Source: Agrobacterium cavarae (GTDB taxonomy: Bacteria > Pseudomonadota > Alphaproteobacteria > Rhizobiales > Rhizobiaceae). Taken from it: DNA of 64,000 bases. The translations under genes were made by a program, and so were the position numbers. The stretch covers positions 1-64,000 of the forward strand of contig NZ_SISF01000024.1 of assembly GCF_004310285.1 (NCBI RefSeq), read 5' to 3'. This document shows positions 30,171-39,597 of the stretch, in pieces. The notes under the pieces were generated by a model. That model did no database searches, was not told the DNA's origin, and was given only the letters and a program-made list of their open reading frames with translations. The stretch's first letter is position 1. The number at the start of each line of letters is the position of its first letter.

Positions 30171-31232
30171 GTGATCAGAATAGCAATTGACGTCATGGGT
30201 GGGGACCACGGCCCTGATGTTGTCATACCTGGTGCTGCAAAGGCACTCGAGCGGCACAACGACGTGACATTCCTGCTCTATGGGCAGAAGAGCAAGTGCG
30301 ATCCTATTCTGGCGCAATATCCTCGTCTAATGGAGAAGTCCGAGTTCTTCGACTGCGAAGTCTCGGTTGCCATGGATGAAAAGCCTAGCCAGGCACTTCG
30401 TCGCGGTCGTTACGTCTCCAGCATGTGGCGCGCCATTGAAGCGGTAAAGGTGGGCGAGGCGGATGTTGCCGTTTCTGCCGGCAACACCGGTGCGCTGATG
30501 GCCATGGCGAAATTCTGTTTGCGCACCATGGCGCGGATCGAACGTCCCGCGATTGCCGGAATCTGGCCCACGCTACGCGGCGAAAGCATCGTTCTCGATA
30601 TCGGCGCGACCATTGGTGCGGACTCCCAGCAGCTTCTGGATTTTGCCCTGATGGGCGGTGCCATGGCGCGTGCGCTGTTCGATGTCGATCGCCCGACGGT
30701 CGGCCTCCTCAATGTCGGTGTCGAAGAGGTCAAGGGACAGGAAGAGGTCCGCGAAGCTGGTCGCCTCATTCGTGAAGCTGATCTCGCCACCATCGACTAC
30801 CGCGGTTTCGTCGAAGGCGACGATATCGGCAAGGGTACGGTCGATGTCGTCGTCACTGAAGGCTTCACCGGCAATATTGCGCTGAAGGCCGCAGAAGGCA
30901 CCGCACGCCAGATCACGACTTTGCTGCGTGAAGCGATTTCCCGCAGCTTCATCGCGAAGATCGGCTATCTTCTGGCCAAGAGCGCATTCGATGTGCTGCG
31001 TGAGAAGATGGATCCCCGCAAGGTCAATGGCGGCGTGTTCCTGGGGCTGAACGGCATTGTCATCAAGAGCCACGGCGGCACGGATGCGCTCGGCTTCGCC
31101 TCGGCCATCGATGTCGGCTATGACATGGTGCATAATGGCCTGACCGCCAAGATCGAAAATGATTTGAAAGCATACCACGCAAGAAGACTTCCGCCTCCGG
31201 CGCCTGAAGCTCTCGTGGTTGATGAGGAATAA
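30171..31232 (+). CDS. plsX: phosphate acyltransferase PlsX
   Basis: 353 aa. Makes acyl-phosphate from acyl-ACP, the first step of phospholipid synthesis by PlsX/Pls[30 protein letters not shown] and [13 protein letters not shown] are signature blocks. Start is GTG with AAGGATCAGGG upstream. fabH follows after three bases. Confidence 0.97.
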   Translation: MIRIAIDVMGGDHGPDVVIPGAAKALERHNDVTFLLYGQKSKCDPILAQYPRLMEKSEFFDCEVSVAMDEKPSQALRRGRYVSSMWRAIEAVKVGEADVAVSAGNTGALMAMAKFCLRTMARIERPAIAGIWPTLRGESIVLDIGATIGADSQQLLDFALMGGAMARALFDVDRPTVGLLNVGVEEVKGQEEVREAGRLIREADLATIDYRGFVEGDDIGKGTVDVVVTEGFTGNIALKAAEGTARQITTLLREAISRSFIAKIGYLLAKSAFDVLREKMDPRKVNGGVFLGLNGIVIKSHGGTDALGFASAIDVGYDMVHNGLTAKIENDLKAYHARRLPPPAPEALVVDEE

Positions 31233-31235
31233 CCA

Positions 31236-32207
31236 ATGATCCGCTCTATTGTACGTGGCTTCGGAGCGGCGCTGCCGAAGCGGGTTGTGACGAACCAGGA
31301 AATCGAAGGTATCGTCGAGACCTCGGACGAGTGGATCGTTCAGCGCACCGGCATCAAGCAGCGCTACATTGCAGGCGAGGGCGAGACATCGGCGTCACTG
31401 GGCGAGGCTGCGGCCCGCGCGGCATTGCAAAATGGCGGGCTGAAGCCCGAAGACATAGATCTCATCATCGTTGCCACATCCACACCGGACAACACGTTTC
31501 CCGCGACAGCGGTAAACATCCAGAACCGCCTTGGCATCACTGGCGGCTTTGCCTTTGACGTTCAGGCCGTTTGCTCCGGCTTCGTCTATGCGATGGCGAC
31601 TGCCGATCTCTACATTCGTGGCGGCATGGCAAAGCGCGTTCTGGTCATTGGTGCCGAAACCTTCTCGCGCATTCTCGACTGGAAGGATCGCACCACCTGC
31701 GTTCTTTTCGGCGATGGCGCCGGTGCCGTCATCCTGGAAGCAGGCGAGGGCGAGGGCAAGACCTCCGACCGGGGCGTGCTGACCTCCCACCTGCGTTCGG
31801 ATGGCGCACACAAGGAAAAGCTTTACGTCGATGGCGGACCATCGACGACTGGCACTGTCGGTCATCTGCGCATGGAAGGCCGCGAAGTCTTCAAGCACGC
31901 GGTCGGCATGATCACCGACGTGATCGAGGCAGCCTTTGAGGCAACCGGCACCACGGCAGAGGATCTGGATTGGCTCGTTCCACACCAGGCCAATCGCCGC
32001 ATTATCGATGGCTCTGCGAAGAAGCTTGGCATTCCGCTGGAGAAGGTTGTCGTCACCGTCGATCTGCACGGAAACACCTCTGCGGCCTCCATTCCGCTGG
32101 CGCTCGCAACCGCTGCTGCCGACGGGCGCATCAAGCAGGGCGACCTCGTTATGCTGGAAGCGATGGGCGGCGGCTTTACCTGGGGCTCTGTGCTTCTGCG
32201 CTGGTAA
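31236..32207 (+). CDS. fabH: beta-ketoacyl-ACP synthase III
   Basis: 323 aa. Condenses acetyl-CoA with malonyl-ACP to start fatty-acid synthesis. Catalytic triad visible: Cys113 (AVCSGF), His in [11 protein letters not shown] and Asn in HGNTSAAS. It is coupled to plsX (three-base gap). A dispersed repeat follows, before ihfA. Confidence 0.97.
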   Translation: MIRSIVRGFGAALPKRVVTNQEIEGIVETSDEWIVQRTGIKQRYIAGEGETSASLGEAAARAALQNGGLKPEDIDLIIVATSTPDNTFPATAVNIQNRLGITGGFAFDVQAVCSGFVYAMATADLYIRGGMAKRVLVIGAETFSRILDWKDRTTCVLFGDGAGAVILEAGEGEGKTSDRGVLTSHLRSDGAHKEKLYVDGGPSTTGTVGHLRMEGREVFKHAVGMITDVIEAAFEATGTTAEDLDWLVPHQANRRIIDGSAKKLGIPLEKVVVTVDLHGNTSAASIPLALATAAADGRIKQGDLVMLEAMGGGFTWGSVLLRW

Positions 32208-32227
32208 CGTTTCGGTGACGATCGACC

Positions 32228-32330
32228 GCATCGGCCCGAAAGTCGAAATCGATTTTCGGAAAAGCATGATGCGTCGATTCAAAAAGGTAAAGCGTCCTTT
32301 GTTCGTCCAGTAGGACGCACGGCGCTTTAA
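32228..32330. repeat. dispersed intergenic repeat, copy C
   Basis: Complete copy: CATCGGCCCGAAAGTCGA, its inverted partner, GCATGATGCGTCGATTC, then TAAAGCGTCC with a GCGTCC / GGACGC hairpin ending in GGCGCTTTAA. It lies between fabH and ihfA. Confidence 0.75.
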
Positions 32331-32455
32331 CGTAAACCCTTGCCATCATTGCCGTAAATCCCTAAACGATTCTGGAAACATTCCTTGACCGCTGCCGTCA
32401 ACGGCAATAGTCTCAGGCGGTTTCCAGAACACAACAGAGATAAGCGCGGGGAAAA

Positions 32456-32794
32456 ATGGCCGGTAAAACTGTGACACGTGCGGATTTGGCCGAGTCTGTG
32501 TTTCGCAAGGTGGGGTTGTCCCGAACTGAATCCGCCGAGCTGGTCGAAACCGTCATTGATGAGATCTGTAATGCCATCACCCGTGGCGAGGTGGTGAAGC
32601 TCTCCTCCTTCGCAACCTTCCAGATCCGTGAAAAGAACGAGCGTATCGGTCGCAATCCGAAGACCGGCGAAGAAGTGCCGATTTCACCGCGTCGAGTCAT
32701 GACCTTCAAGGCCTCCAACGTTCTGAAACAGCGCATCCTCAAGGCCCACGCATCGCGCAAGGCGAAGCAGAAGACCCAGAAGCCCGGCTCATAA
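32456..32794 (+). CDS. ihfA: integration host factor alpha subunit
   Basis: 112 aa HU/IHF fold DNA-bending protein. Conserved blocks: [46 protein letters not shown] with the beta-arm Arg-Asn-Pro, and [10 protein letters not shown]. The C-terminal extension is Lys-rich. plsX-fabH-ihfA-merR is a widely kept order in this group. Confidence 0.96.
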   Translation: MAGKTVTRADLAESVFRKVGLSRTESAELVETVIDEICNAITRGEVVKLSSFATFQIREKNERIGRNPKTGEEVPISPRRVMTFKASNVLKQRILKAHASRKAKQKTQKPGS

Positions 32795-32959
32795 AGAAGC
32801 TTCTTTCGACGCTATCCAAGCCCATTCTGATACCTCACTGCTTTTCTTCCTGTGAACATACTTGAATTTCAACCGTCAAGCCGTTGAAATAAAGACGATT
32901 CGCATCATACCTTGTCGTGTGTTTTGCAAACCTGTCATTTCGTCGGGTGGGAGTTAAGC

Positions 32960-33499
32960 GTGGATAAGAGTCCAGACGCCTTTAGAACGATCAGTGAAGT
33001 TGCGGACGATCTTGATCTGCCGCAGCACGTGCTGCGTTTCTGGGAAACCCGCTTTCCCCAGATCAAGCCGATGAAGCGCGGCGGCGGACGACGCTACTAC
33101 CGCCCGGACGATGTCGATCTCCTGAAAGGCATCCGGCATCTGCTTTACGATCATGGATACACGATCAAGGGCGTGCAGAAACTTCTCAAGACCAATGGTA
33201 ACCGCTTCGTCGCGGCCATCGCGTCTGGCGACATGGCGACCATGGAAGCCATTATGGCTGCCAGCGGGGAGAAGCAGACCGCGGAGCCGCGCGTCGTGCA
33301 GCCGGACGAAGACGAAGTGGTAGGTCGTCCCAAGGCGAGGCCGAGCGGTCGCTTCTTCGGCTTCGGCGGAGGATCATCCGACGACACGCCGGAAATTTCC
33401 ATCGGCAAATCCAGCATCAGCAAGGATGATCGCGCCCTGCTGCAGGAGGCGCTCTTCGACCTTCTGGAGTGCAAGCGCCTGCTCGATCAGGTGCGTTGA
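32960..33499 (+). CDS. MerR-family transcriptional regulator
   Basis: 179 aa. A winged-helix MerR DNA-binding domain spans about 8-75 ([39 protein letters not shown]). The C-terminal part has no metal-binding cysteines and looks disordered, then helical. Start GTG 32960 behind GGGTGGGAG. This MerR type always follows ihfA in related genomes; target genes unknown. Confidence 0.88.
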   Translation: MDKSPDAFRTISEVADDLDLPQHVLRFWETRFPQIKPMKRGGGRRYYRPDDVDLLKGIRHLLYDHGYTIKGVQKLLKTNGNRFVAAIASGDMATMEAIMAASGEKQTAEPRVVQPDEDEVVGRPKARPSGRFFGFGGGSSDDTPEISIGKSSISKDDRALLQEALFDLLECKRLLDQVR

Positions 33500-33685
33500 A
33501 CGACCAGGGGACGGATGGAGAGCGGCGTTCTCCATGACAACCGTTGCCGCAGACGTCTCAGTTTGGGCTCATGAGAGAGTTGTGGATAACGCCGCGGCTT
33601 GTGATCACAGATCGAATTTATCTCAAATGCCAACCTTTCGGAAACTCCTTCAGCGGATAATGCCCGCCTGAAAAGGAGTTGTTCT

Positions 33686-34396
33686 GTGAGCAAGAGAAAA
33701 CCTTCAAGCCGCCGCGCCTCATCCAAGTCCAAGGGTGGAAGCGTCTGGTCCTGGTTGATCCTGTTTGGCGTGGCCGTCGGCGGGATTCAGGCCTATGAGC
33801 ATCGCGACACCCTGTTGCCGAAGATGAAGAACGTCGTTGCATCGACGTCCAAGAGTAGCGCACCCTCAACCCGCGAAACCGCTTCTGCCAAGCCTCAGTC
33901 CGTGCAGAAGCCGACGCAAACCGTTGCCCTGCCAGCGTCTGGCGCACCCGTTCCTCCACGCTCGATCGCCATGGTGGGTTCGCCGTCAGGTGCCGGTCAA
34001 TTGCCACCCGCAACATTGCCATCGCCAAAGCCGCAGGTGGAAAATGTTTCGCTTGGCGCAAAGGCCGGCACATTTGCTTTTTGCGGACGCTCCGGCCTCA
34101 ACAACTGCGTCATGGATGGCAGCACCTTCTGGATGAAGGGCGTGAAGATGAAGCTTGCCGGCATCGAGGTGCCGCAGACAGATCAGGCCCGCTGCATGGA
34201 AGAGCGTGCCCGTGGTTTTACCGCCAAGGTGCGCCTGCGTGATATGCTCAATTCCGGCAGCTTCCAGGTGGCTGCTGGCGGGCAGGGTGCCGAAGTAAAG
34301 GCCGTGTCCAGGTCTGGCATGTCCTTTGCCGACCAACTGATTCGCGAAGGACTTGCACGTCGCGCTGGTTCCCCAAGCCCATCCTGGTGCGGTTAA
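33686..34396 (+). CDS. thermonuclease-like (SNase-type) membrane-anchored protein
   Basis: 236 aa. Basic N-terminus, one membrane helix (WSWLILFGVAVGGIQAY), a Ser/Pro/Thr-rich linker (about 50-125), then a domain like the second half of staphylococcal-type nucleases (KLAGIEVPQTDQARC; FADQLIREGLARRAG). The canonical catalytic Arg/Glu set is not evident, so nuclease activity is doubtful. Exported or periplasm-facing. Confidence 0.7.
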   Translation: MSKRKPSSRRASSKSKGGSVWSWLILFGVAVGGIQAYEHRDTLLPKMKNVVASTSKSSAPSTRETASAKPQSVQKPTQTVALPASGAPVPPRSIAMVGSPSGAGQLPPATLPSPKPQVENVSLGAKAGTFAFCGRSGLNNCVMDGSTFWMKGVKMKLAGIEVPQTDQARCMEERARGFTAKVRLRDMLNSGSFQVAAGGQGAEVKAVSRSGMSFADQLIREGLARRAGSPSPSWCG

Positions 34397-34458
34397 TTCA
34401 ATTCCCCATAGACATGCAGTTGACCGGATGCGGTGACGCTGTGTAGATGGAAATGCAA

Positions 34459-34540
34459 GCGGGCGTGATGGAATGGTAGACATACCGGACTTAAAATCCG
34501 GAGCGAAAGCGTGCGGGTTCGAGTCCCGCCGCCCGTACCA
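34459..34540 (+). tRNA. tRNA-Leu (anticodon TAA)
   Basis: 82 bases including an encoded CCA. Acceptor GCGGGCG pairs with CGCCCGT. The anticodon stem is CCGGA/TCCGG with loop CTTAAAA, so the anticodon is TAA (reads UUA). It has a long variable arm and T loop GTTCGAGTC, as expected for tRNA-Leu. It ends five bases from the convergent trkH stop. Confidence 0.96.
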
Positions 34541-34545
34541 AATCT

Positions 34546-36006
34546 TCAGCTTCTCCAGAACAGCGGCATCAGCAACACGAGCACGGTCAGGATTTCCAGA
34601 CGGCCGAGCAGCATCATCAGCGACAGCAAATAGAGTGCGGGATCGCTGATGGTTGAGAAGTTGCCGGCCGGGCCGATAATCGGACCGACACCAGGGCCGA
34701 CATTGGCAAGCGACGTGGCCACCCCCGATGTCGCCGTCAGGAAGTCGTAGCCCATCGCGCTCATCGCCAGGCTGCCGGCGATCCACAGGGCGATGAAACA
34801 GCTGAGAAACAGGAAGACGTTGCGAATGGTTTCGGCATCGACGACCTGCACGCCATAACGCACCGGATAGACGGCGTCCGGATAAATCAGCTTCCGCAGA
34901 CCGGTCTTCACCACATTATAGACGATGACGAAGCGATAGGCTTTGATACCGCCAGCCGTTGAGCCGGAGCAGCCGCCCATGAAGGTGGCGAAGAAGGCGA
35001 CGACCACGACAAACGGACCCCAGAGCGTATAGTCGTCGCTGGCAAAACCGCCGGTCGACAGGATCGACGTCATGTTGAAGAAGGAATGGCTGAGCGCAAT
35101 GTGAAGCGACACGCCACTATGGATGTGATGATAGATGCCGACTGCCAGCGAAATCGCGCAGAGATAGCCGATGAACACGCGGATCTGCGGGTCATAGAGA
35201 ATATCCATCCTGCCGCGCACGGCCAGCAAGATCATGACCGAAAAGGGCAGACTGCCGAGTATCAGGAAAAAAGTCGCGATCCACAGCAGCGCGACATTGT
35301 CGCCGAAATAGCCGAAGGATGCGTCATGGGTGGAGAAGCCGCCCGTCGCCACCGCCGACATGGCGTGATTGACCGCATCGAAATGGGTCATGCCGGCAAA
35401 ATCGAAGGCGATGGTACAGGCAATCGTCATCACCACATAAATGGCGACGAAGGCGCGGGTGAAGCTCGCCAGTCGTGCGAAAGGCCTGTCGCTGGCCGTG
35501 TCTGAGGATTCCATGCGAAAAAAGGTCATACCGCCCACGCGCAGTAGTGGCAGGATGAAGAGACCGAGCGCCACGATACCGATGCCGCCGAGCCAGCAAA
35601 GAAGCGAGCGCCAGATCAAAATTCCCTGTGGTGCCTTGTCGAGACCGGAGATGACCGTTGAGCCTGTGGTGGTGATCGCAGAGATGGATTCGAACAGGGC
35701 TTGCGCAAAGGAGAGGTTGAGTTCGGAAAGATAGAGCGGCACGGCACCGACGAGCGAGAAGACCAGCCATAAGACATTCACAAGCAGGAAGCCGAAGCGC
35801 TTGTTGAAGGTCGGCATCGGACCGCGTGTGGCAAGCGCACAGGCAAGAGCAAGCCCGCCGCACATGAAGCCGGAAGCGGCAAAAACGATCCAGTCGTTAT
35901 TTCCGTAGTAAAGGTCCGTCATGGCCGGCACGACCATGGAGGTTGCCATGTAGAGGCCGAAGATCGACGCAATATAGACGACGGCGCGCAGGAGATTGGC
36001 GTTCAA
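34546..36006 (-). CDS. trkH: TrkH-family potassium uptake protein
   Basis: 486 aa membrane subunit of Trk-type K+ uptake, about ten helices with four pore-loop repeats; SAITTTGSTVISG, SAVATGGFSTHD and TSILSTGGFASDDY are the selectivity-loop pattern. I chose the TTG at 36006 (NANLLRAVVYIASIFGLY follows), which gives family length; the frame stays open to 36201 but that would overlap ilvA on the other strand. The first ATG, 19 codons in, cuts into helix 1. Confidence 0.88.
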   Translation of the reverse strand: MNANLLRAVVYIASIFGLYMATSMVVPAMTDLYYGNNDWIVFAASGFMCGGLALACALATRGPMPTFNKRFGFLLVNVLWLVFSLVGAVPLYLSELNLSFAQALFESISAITTTGSTVISGLDKAPQGILIWRSLLCWLGGIGIVALGLFILPLLRVGGMTFFRMESSDTASDRPFARLASFTRAFVAIYVVMTIACTIAFDFAGMTHFDAVNHAMSAVATGGFSTHDASFGYFGDNVALLWIATFFLILGSLPFSVMILLAVRGRMDILYDPQIRVFIGYLCAISLAVGIYHHIHSGVSLHIALSHSFFNMTSILSTGGFASDDYTLWGPFVVVVAFFATFMGGCSGSTAGGIKAYRFVIVYNVVKTGLRKLIYPDAVYPVRYGVQVVDAETIRNVFLFLSCFIALWIAGSLAMSAMGYDFLTATSGVATSLANVGPGVGPIIGPAGNFSTISDPALYLLSLMMLLGRLEILTVLVLLMPLFWRS

Positions 36007-36120
36007 AAAAATCAAACCTTGATCGAGTAACGCGTACCGAAGTGGCGCAAAGAGTCTTTGTGTCGGGCTTGTTCCTATGGCATAGCGGGTGCCATCTGGA
36101 ATTTCAATGGATTGAAAATC

Positions 36121-37371
36121 GTGGACAAACTGCTTGTAGAAGCCGCACGGCGAGAAGTTCGGGAAATCTTTCCCGAGACGCCGTTGCAGTTGAATGAACA
36201 TCTCAGCCGTCGGTACGGAGCCGAGATTTGGCTGAAGCGTGAAGACCTCACGCCCGTTCGTTCCTACAAGATTAGAGGCGCATTCAATTTCCTGCGGAAG
36301 GCCGTTGCCGGTGCCGGCAAGGAGAAGATCTTTGTCTGTGCGTCAGCCGGCAATCACGCGCAAGGTTTTGCTTTCGCCTGCCGCCATTTCGGCGTGAAGG
36401 GTGTGGTCTTCATGCCAGTCACCACGCCGCAGCAGAAGATCGACAAGACACGCATTTTCGGTGCCGAATTCATCACCATCAAGCTGATCGGCGATATTTT
36501 CGACCAGTGCTATGCAGCAGCACGTGCCTATGTCGAAGAAAATGACGGCTACATGGTGCCGCCCTTCGACCATCAGGATATCATTGAAGGTCAGGCAACC
36601 GTTGCCGCTGAGGTAATGGACCAGCTTCCCGATGGCGCAAAGCCCGATTTGGTGGTCATGCCGGTCGGCGGTGGCGGACTAGCTGCGGGTCTCACCGGAT
36701 ATTTTGCCGGTACGGTCGCGCGAAACAACTTCGTCTTCTGCGAACCGGAAGGTGCGCCAAGCCTGAAGAAGAGCATCGAAGCAGGCGAAGCCGTCACGCT
36801 GAACAAGGTCGACAACTTCGTCGATGGGGCTGCCGTTGCCCGCATCGGCGACCTCAACTTCCAGGCGCTCAAAGATTTCCCATCCGAACAGGTCGAACTG
36901 ATCCCGGAAAACGCCATCTGCGTCACCATCATCGACATGCTCAACCTCGAAGGCGTGGTGCTTGAGCCAGCGGGTGCATTGTCGATTGCTGCTCTGGAGA
37001 AGCTCGGTCGCGAGAGGCTGGAGGGCAAGCGGGTGATCTGCGTCGTCTCCGGCGGCAATTTCGACTTCGAGCGTCTCCCGGACGTGAAGGAACGCGCCAT
37101 GCGTTTCACCGGGGTGAAGAAGTACTTCATCCTGCGTCTGCCGCAGCGTCCTGGCGCGCTTCGCGACTTCCTCAATATGCTCGGTCCCGATGATGACGTT
37201 GCGCGCTTCGAGTATCTGAAGAAATCGGCCCGCAACTTCGGCTCGATCCTCATCGGCATCGAAACTACGTCTCGCGACAATTTTACCACTCTGTTCGAGC
37301 GTTTCGAGGCGGCAGGGCTTGGCTATGAGGATATAACCGAGAACGAAATCCTCGCAAACCTCATTATCTGA
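36121..37371 (+). CDS. ilvA: threonine ammonia-lyase (threonine deaminase)
   Basis: 416 aa PLP enzyme that turns threonine into 2-oxobutanoate for isoleucine synthesis. The PLP Lys lies in RSYKIRGAFNF; SAGNHAQGFA and MPVGGGGLAAG bind the cofactor. The C-terminal regulatory-type domain (RFTGVKKYFILRLPQRPGALRDF) is the short form. Start GTG 36121 is the most likely; the ribosome site is weak. Divergent from trkH. Confidence 0.93.
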   Translation: MDKLLVEAARREVREIFPETPLQLNEHLSRRYGAEIWLKREDLTPVRSYKIRGAFNFLRKAVAGAGKEKIFVCASAGNHAQGFAFACRHFGVKGVVFMPVTTPQQKIDKTRIFGAEFITIKLIGDIFDQCYAAARAYVEENDGYMVPPFDHQDIIEGQATVAAEVMDQLPDGAKPDLVVMPVGGGGLAAGLTGYFAGTVARNNFVFCEPEGAPSLKKSIEAGEAVTLNKVDNFVDGAAVARIGDLNFQALKDFPSEQVELIPENAICVTIIDMLNLEGVVLEPAGALSIAALEKLGRERLEGKRVICVVSGGNFDFERLPDVKERAMRFTGVKKYFILRLPQRPGALRDFLNMLGPDDDVARFEYLKKSARNFGSILIGIETTSRDNFTTLFERFEAAGLGYEDITENEILANLII

Positions 37372-37438
37372 TCGAATGCATCATTACGCCGGGGGCGGTA
37401 TAAGCGCTCCTGCGCAACGACAACAGGAAGGGTAAAGC

Positions 37439-37747
37439 ATGGCCTCGTTCTTCTCGAAACTCTTTTCCGGCTTCGGCTCCGGCCAGTCGGATGCGCCAAA
37501 CAAGGCGGAGACGTCCGAACCGCATCAGCATGGCGAATACACCATCTACGCCACGCCGATGAAGGAAGGTGCGCAGTACCGCTTGGCAGGCCGCATCGAA
37601 AAGACCGTCGGAGACGAGTTGCTTGTGCATGAATTCGTTCGCGCCGACGTGTTCACCAGCATGGATGATGCGGTGGAATGCACGGTACGCAAGGGCAAGC
37701 TGATCATTGACCAGAACGGTCCGAACCTGTTTGCCGACAAAAAATAA
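37439..37747 (+). CDS. HlyU-family protein
   Basis: 102 aa. HlyU-family domain (HGEYTIYATPMKEGAQYRLAGRIEK; LLVHEFVRADVFTSMDDA). Called a transcriptional activator after Vibrio HlyU, but family members in rhizobia are uncharacterised. A GGAAGGG ribosome site precedes the ATG; a terminator follows. Confidence 0.88.
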   Translation: MASFFSKLFSGFGSGQSDAPNKAETSEPHQHGEYTIYATPMKEGAQYRLAGRIEKTVGDELLVHEFVRADVFTSMDDAVECTVRKGKLIIDQNGPNLFADKK

Positions 37748-37787
37748 CGGCCGCGACAAGCGCGACCGTTGGTATCATTCGAAAAGA

Positions 37788-37811
37788 AGCGGCCGGGGCG
37801 GCCGCTTTTTT
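37788..37811 (+). terminator. terminator after hlyU
   Basis: AGCGGCC / GGCCGCT stem with a GGGGC loop and a run of six T. It reaches the last bases of the convergent azoR gene. Confidence 0.85.
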
Positions 37812-38424
37812 ATGCGGCCTTCGCCAGTTCTTCGACCTTGGCATTGGCAGCAGCAATGGCCTTTTCGGCAGCTTCCGGACCGAATGCCAGACCTTCGATA
37901 CGGATGACTTCCACATCCGTCATGCCCATGAAGCCTAGAACCGTCTTCAGGTAGGGCACGGCGTGCTCAAGCGAAGCGGCAGGGCCTTCGGAATACACGC
38001 CGGCAGCGGATAGAACGATGTAGACCTTCTTGCCGGTCGCAAGGCCGATCGGGCCGGATTCGGTGTATTTGAAGGTCATGCCGGCGCGCGCGACGTTGTC
38101 GATCCAGGACTTCAGACCCGAATAGATCGAGAAGTTGATGAGGCCGGTGCCGATGATGACGGTGTCGGCTTCCATCAATTCAGCCACGCGCTTGTCGGAG
38201 TAATCGGCAGCGGAGGCCTCTTCCGGCGTGCGCTGTTCGGCAGGCTTGCGAATGGCAGAGGTTGTGACGGAATCGAGATGCGGGATCGGGTTCTGGCCGA
38301 GATCGAGATGGGTGATTTGGCCGTTCGACTGTGCGTTGATCTTGTTGGCAAGGTCGGATGCGAACTTGTTGGAGAGCGATTCATTGCCACGCGGGCTGGA
38401 AGTGACGAGCAGAATCTTCGACAT
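37810..38424 (-). CDS. azoR: FMN-dependent NADH-azoreductase
   Basis: 204 aa flavodoxin-fold quinone/azo reductase. The N-terminal ILLVTSSPRGNESLSNKFAS binds FMN phosphate, and MTFKYTESGPIGLATGKKVYI is typical of AzoR. The adjacent, divergently transcribed LysR gene is a likely regulator, as in many genomes. Confidence 0.93.
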   Translation of the reverse strand: MSKILLVTSSPRGNESLSNKFASDLANKINAQSNGQITHLDLGQNPIPHLDSVTTSAIRKPAEQRTPEEASAADYSDKRVAELMEADTVIIGTGLINFSIYSGLKSWIDNVARAGMTFKYTESGPIGLATGKKVYIVLSAAGVYSEGPAASLEHAVPYLKTVLGFMGMTDVEVIRIEGLAFGPEAAEKAIAAANAKVEELAKAA

Positions 38425-38559
38425 TTTGGTGCCTCTTGGTCAGTCTTGGGAGGATGGTGCGGGGCGCGGCCCCGCTTGGTTGACTGGGTTATCGGCCAGT
38501 TTTGCCATCTAGAAAACTGTGATAATCTGAAATCTATCTATCGATAAAATGGATGGGAC

Positions 38560-39516
38560 ATGGACGCCAACCCGACCCTTGACCAGTTGCAGGTCTTCTT
38601 GACCGTTGCCGAAACCGGAAGCTTTTCAGCCGCTTCGCGTGTGCTTAACCGCGCGCAATCGGTGGTGAGCTACACTATTGCAAATCTTGAGGCGCAGCTT
38701 GAGGTCAGCCTTTTCGAGCGCAGCGGCCGCCAGTCGAAACTGACCGACGAGGGCCGCGCCATGCTGGAGGATGCGCGCAGAATCGTTGCCGGATTGCAGG
38801 AAATGCGATCACGCGCCAAAGGGCTGAAGCAGGGCCTGGAGGCGGAGGTCTCCCTCGTTCTTAGCACCATGGTTCCAGCCGAGGCCGTTGTTGAAGTCCT
38901 TCGTGAATTTCGGGAGGAGTTCCCGACCGTGTCGCTCACTCTCAATGTCGGTGAATTGGGCATGGTCATGGAGATGGTCAGAAGCCGTAAAGCGCTGATC
39001 GGCATTGGCGGGGCGGTCTCACAGCAGGATGATGGTCTGGTCCTCGAAAAGATCGGCCACTCCTTCATGGTACCCGTCGCGGCCGGTGACCACGCTCTGG
39101 CAAAATTGCACCGCCCGGTGACACTCGCCGATGTCCGTGAAGAGGTGCAGATGGTGGTGATGGACATGTCGGGGCTGACCAACGGCCGCGACTTCAATGT
39201 CCTGTCCTACAAGACGTGGCGGGTCAGCGACATCGCGACGAAATACCAGCTGATCAAGGGTGGTCTTGGTTGGGGTGGGCTGCCCGCATCGCTGGTCAGG
39301 ACAGACATCATGAATGGCAGTCTCAAGGTGCTCGACCTCGACGCCTACGAACTCGGCGAATATCCGCTGTATTCCCTGCGAAAGGCCGATACGCCTGCCG
39401 GTCCGGCAAGCCAATGGCTGATCAATGGCTTTGAAAAGCGGCTGTCGAAATGCCCGGACAATAAGAGCTTCCTGAACATCGTCCGCCCCGTGCCCTTGAA
39501 AGACGCCGCCGAGTAG
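38560..39516 (+). CDS. LysR-family transcriptional regulator
   Basis: 318 aa. N-terminal HTH (LDQLQVFLTVAETGSFSAASRVL; 8-67) and a periplasmic-binding-like effector domain from about 95. Divergent from azoR across 135 bases, where a LysR site is expected; I could not fix a T-N11-A box. Likely controls azoR in response to quinones or electrophiles. Confidence 0.93.
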   Translation: MDANPTLDQLQVFLTVAETGSFSAASRVLNRAQSVVSYTIANLEAQLEVSLFERSGRQSKLTDEGRAMLEDARRIVAGLQEMRSRAKGLKQGLEAEVSLVLSTMVPAEAVVEVLREFREEFPTVSLTLNVGELGMVMEMVRSRKALIGIGGAVSQQDDGLVLEKIGHSFMVPVAAGDHALAKLHRPVTLADVREEVQMVVMDMSGLTNGRDFNVLSYKTWRVSDIATKYQLIKGGLGWGGLPASLVRTDIMNGSLKVLDLDAYELGEYPLYSLRKADTPAGPASQWLINGFEKRLSKCPDNKSFLNIVRPVPLKDAAE

Positions 39517-39597
39517 AGGCTTCTCCCTGCTCAGCAGAAAATCGAAGCTCCACAGCGTCGAGAAGTGGCGGCGACAAAACTGCCGCCGCCACGACGA

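Noticed and set aside
36007..36201. Upstream extension of trkH by 65 codons
   Set aside because: Would overlap the start of ilvA and adds sequence unlike the family; TTG at 36006 gives the normal length.
38425..38559. LysR binding site (T-N11-A) between azoR and the LysR gene
   Set aside because: Several partial matches in an AT-rich stretch; none convincing enough to place.
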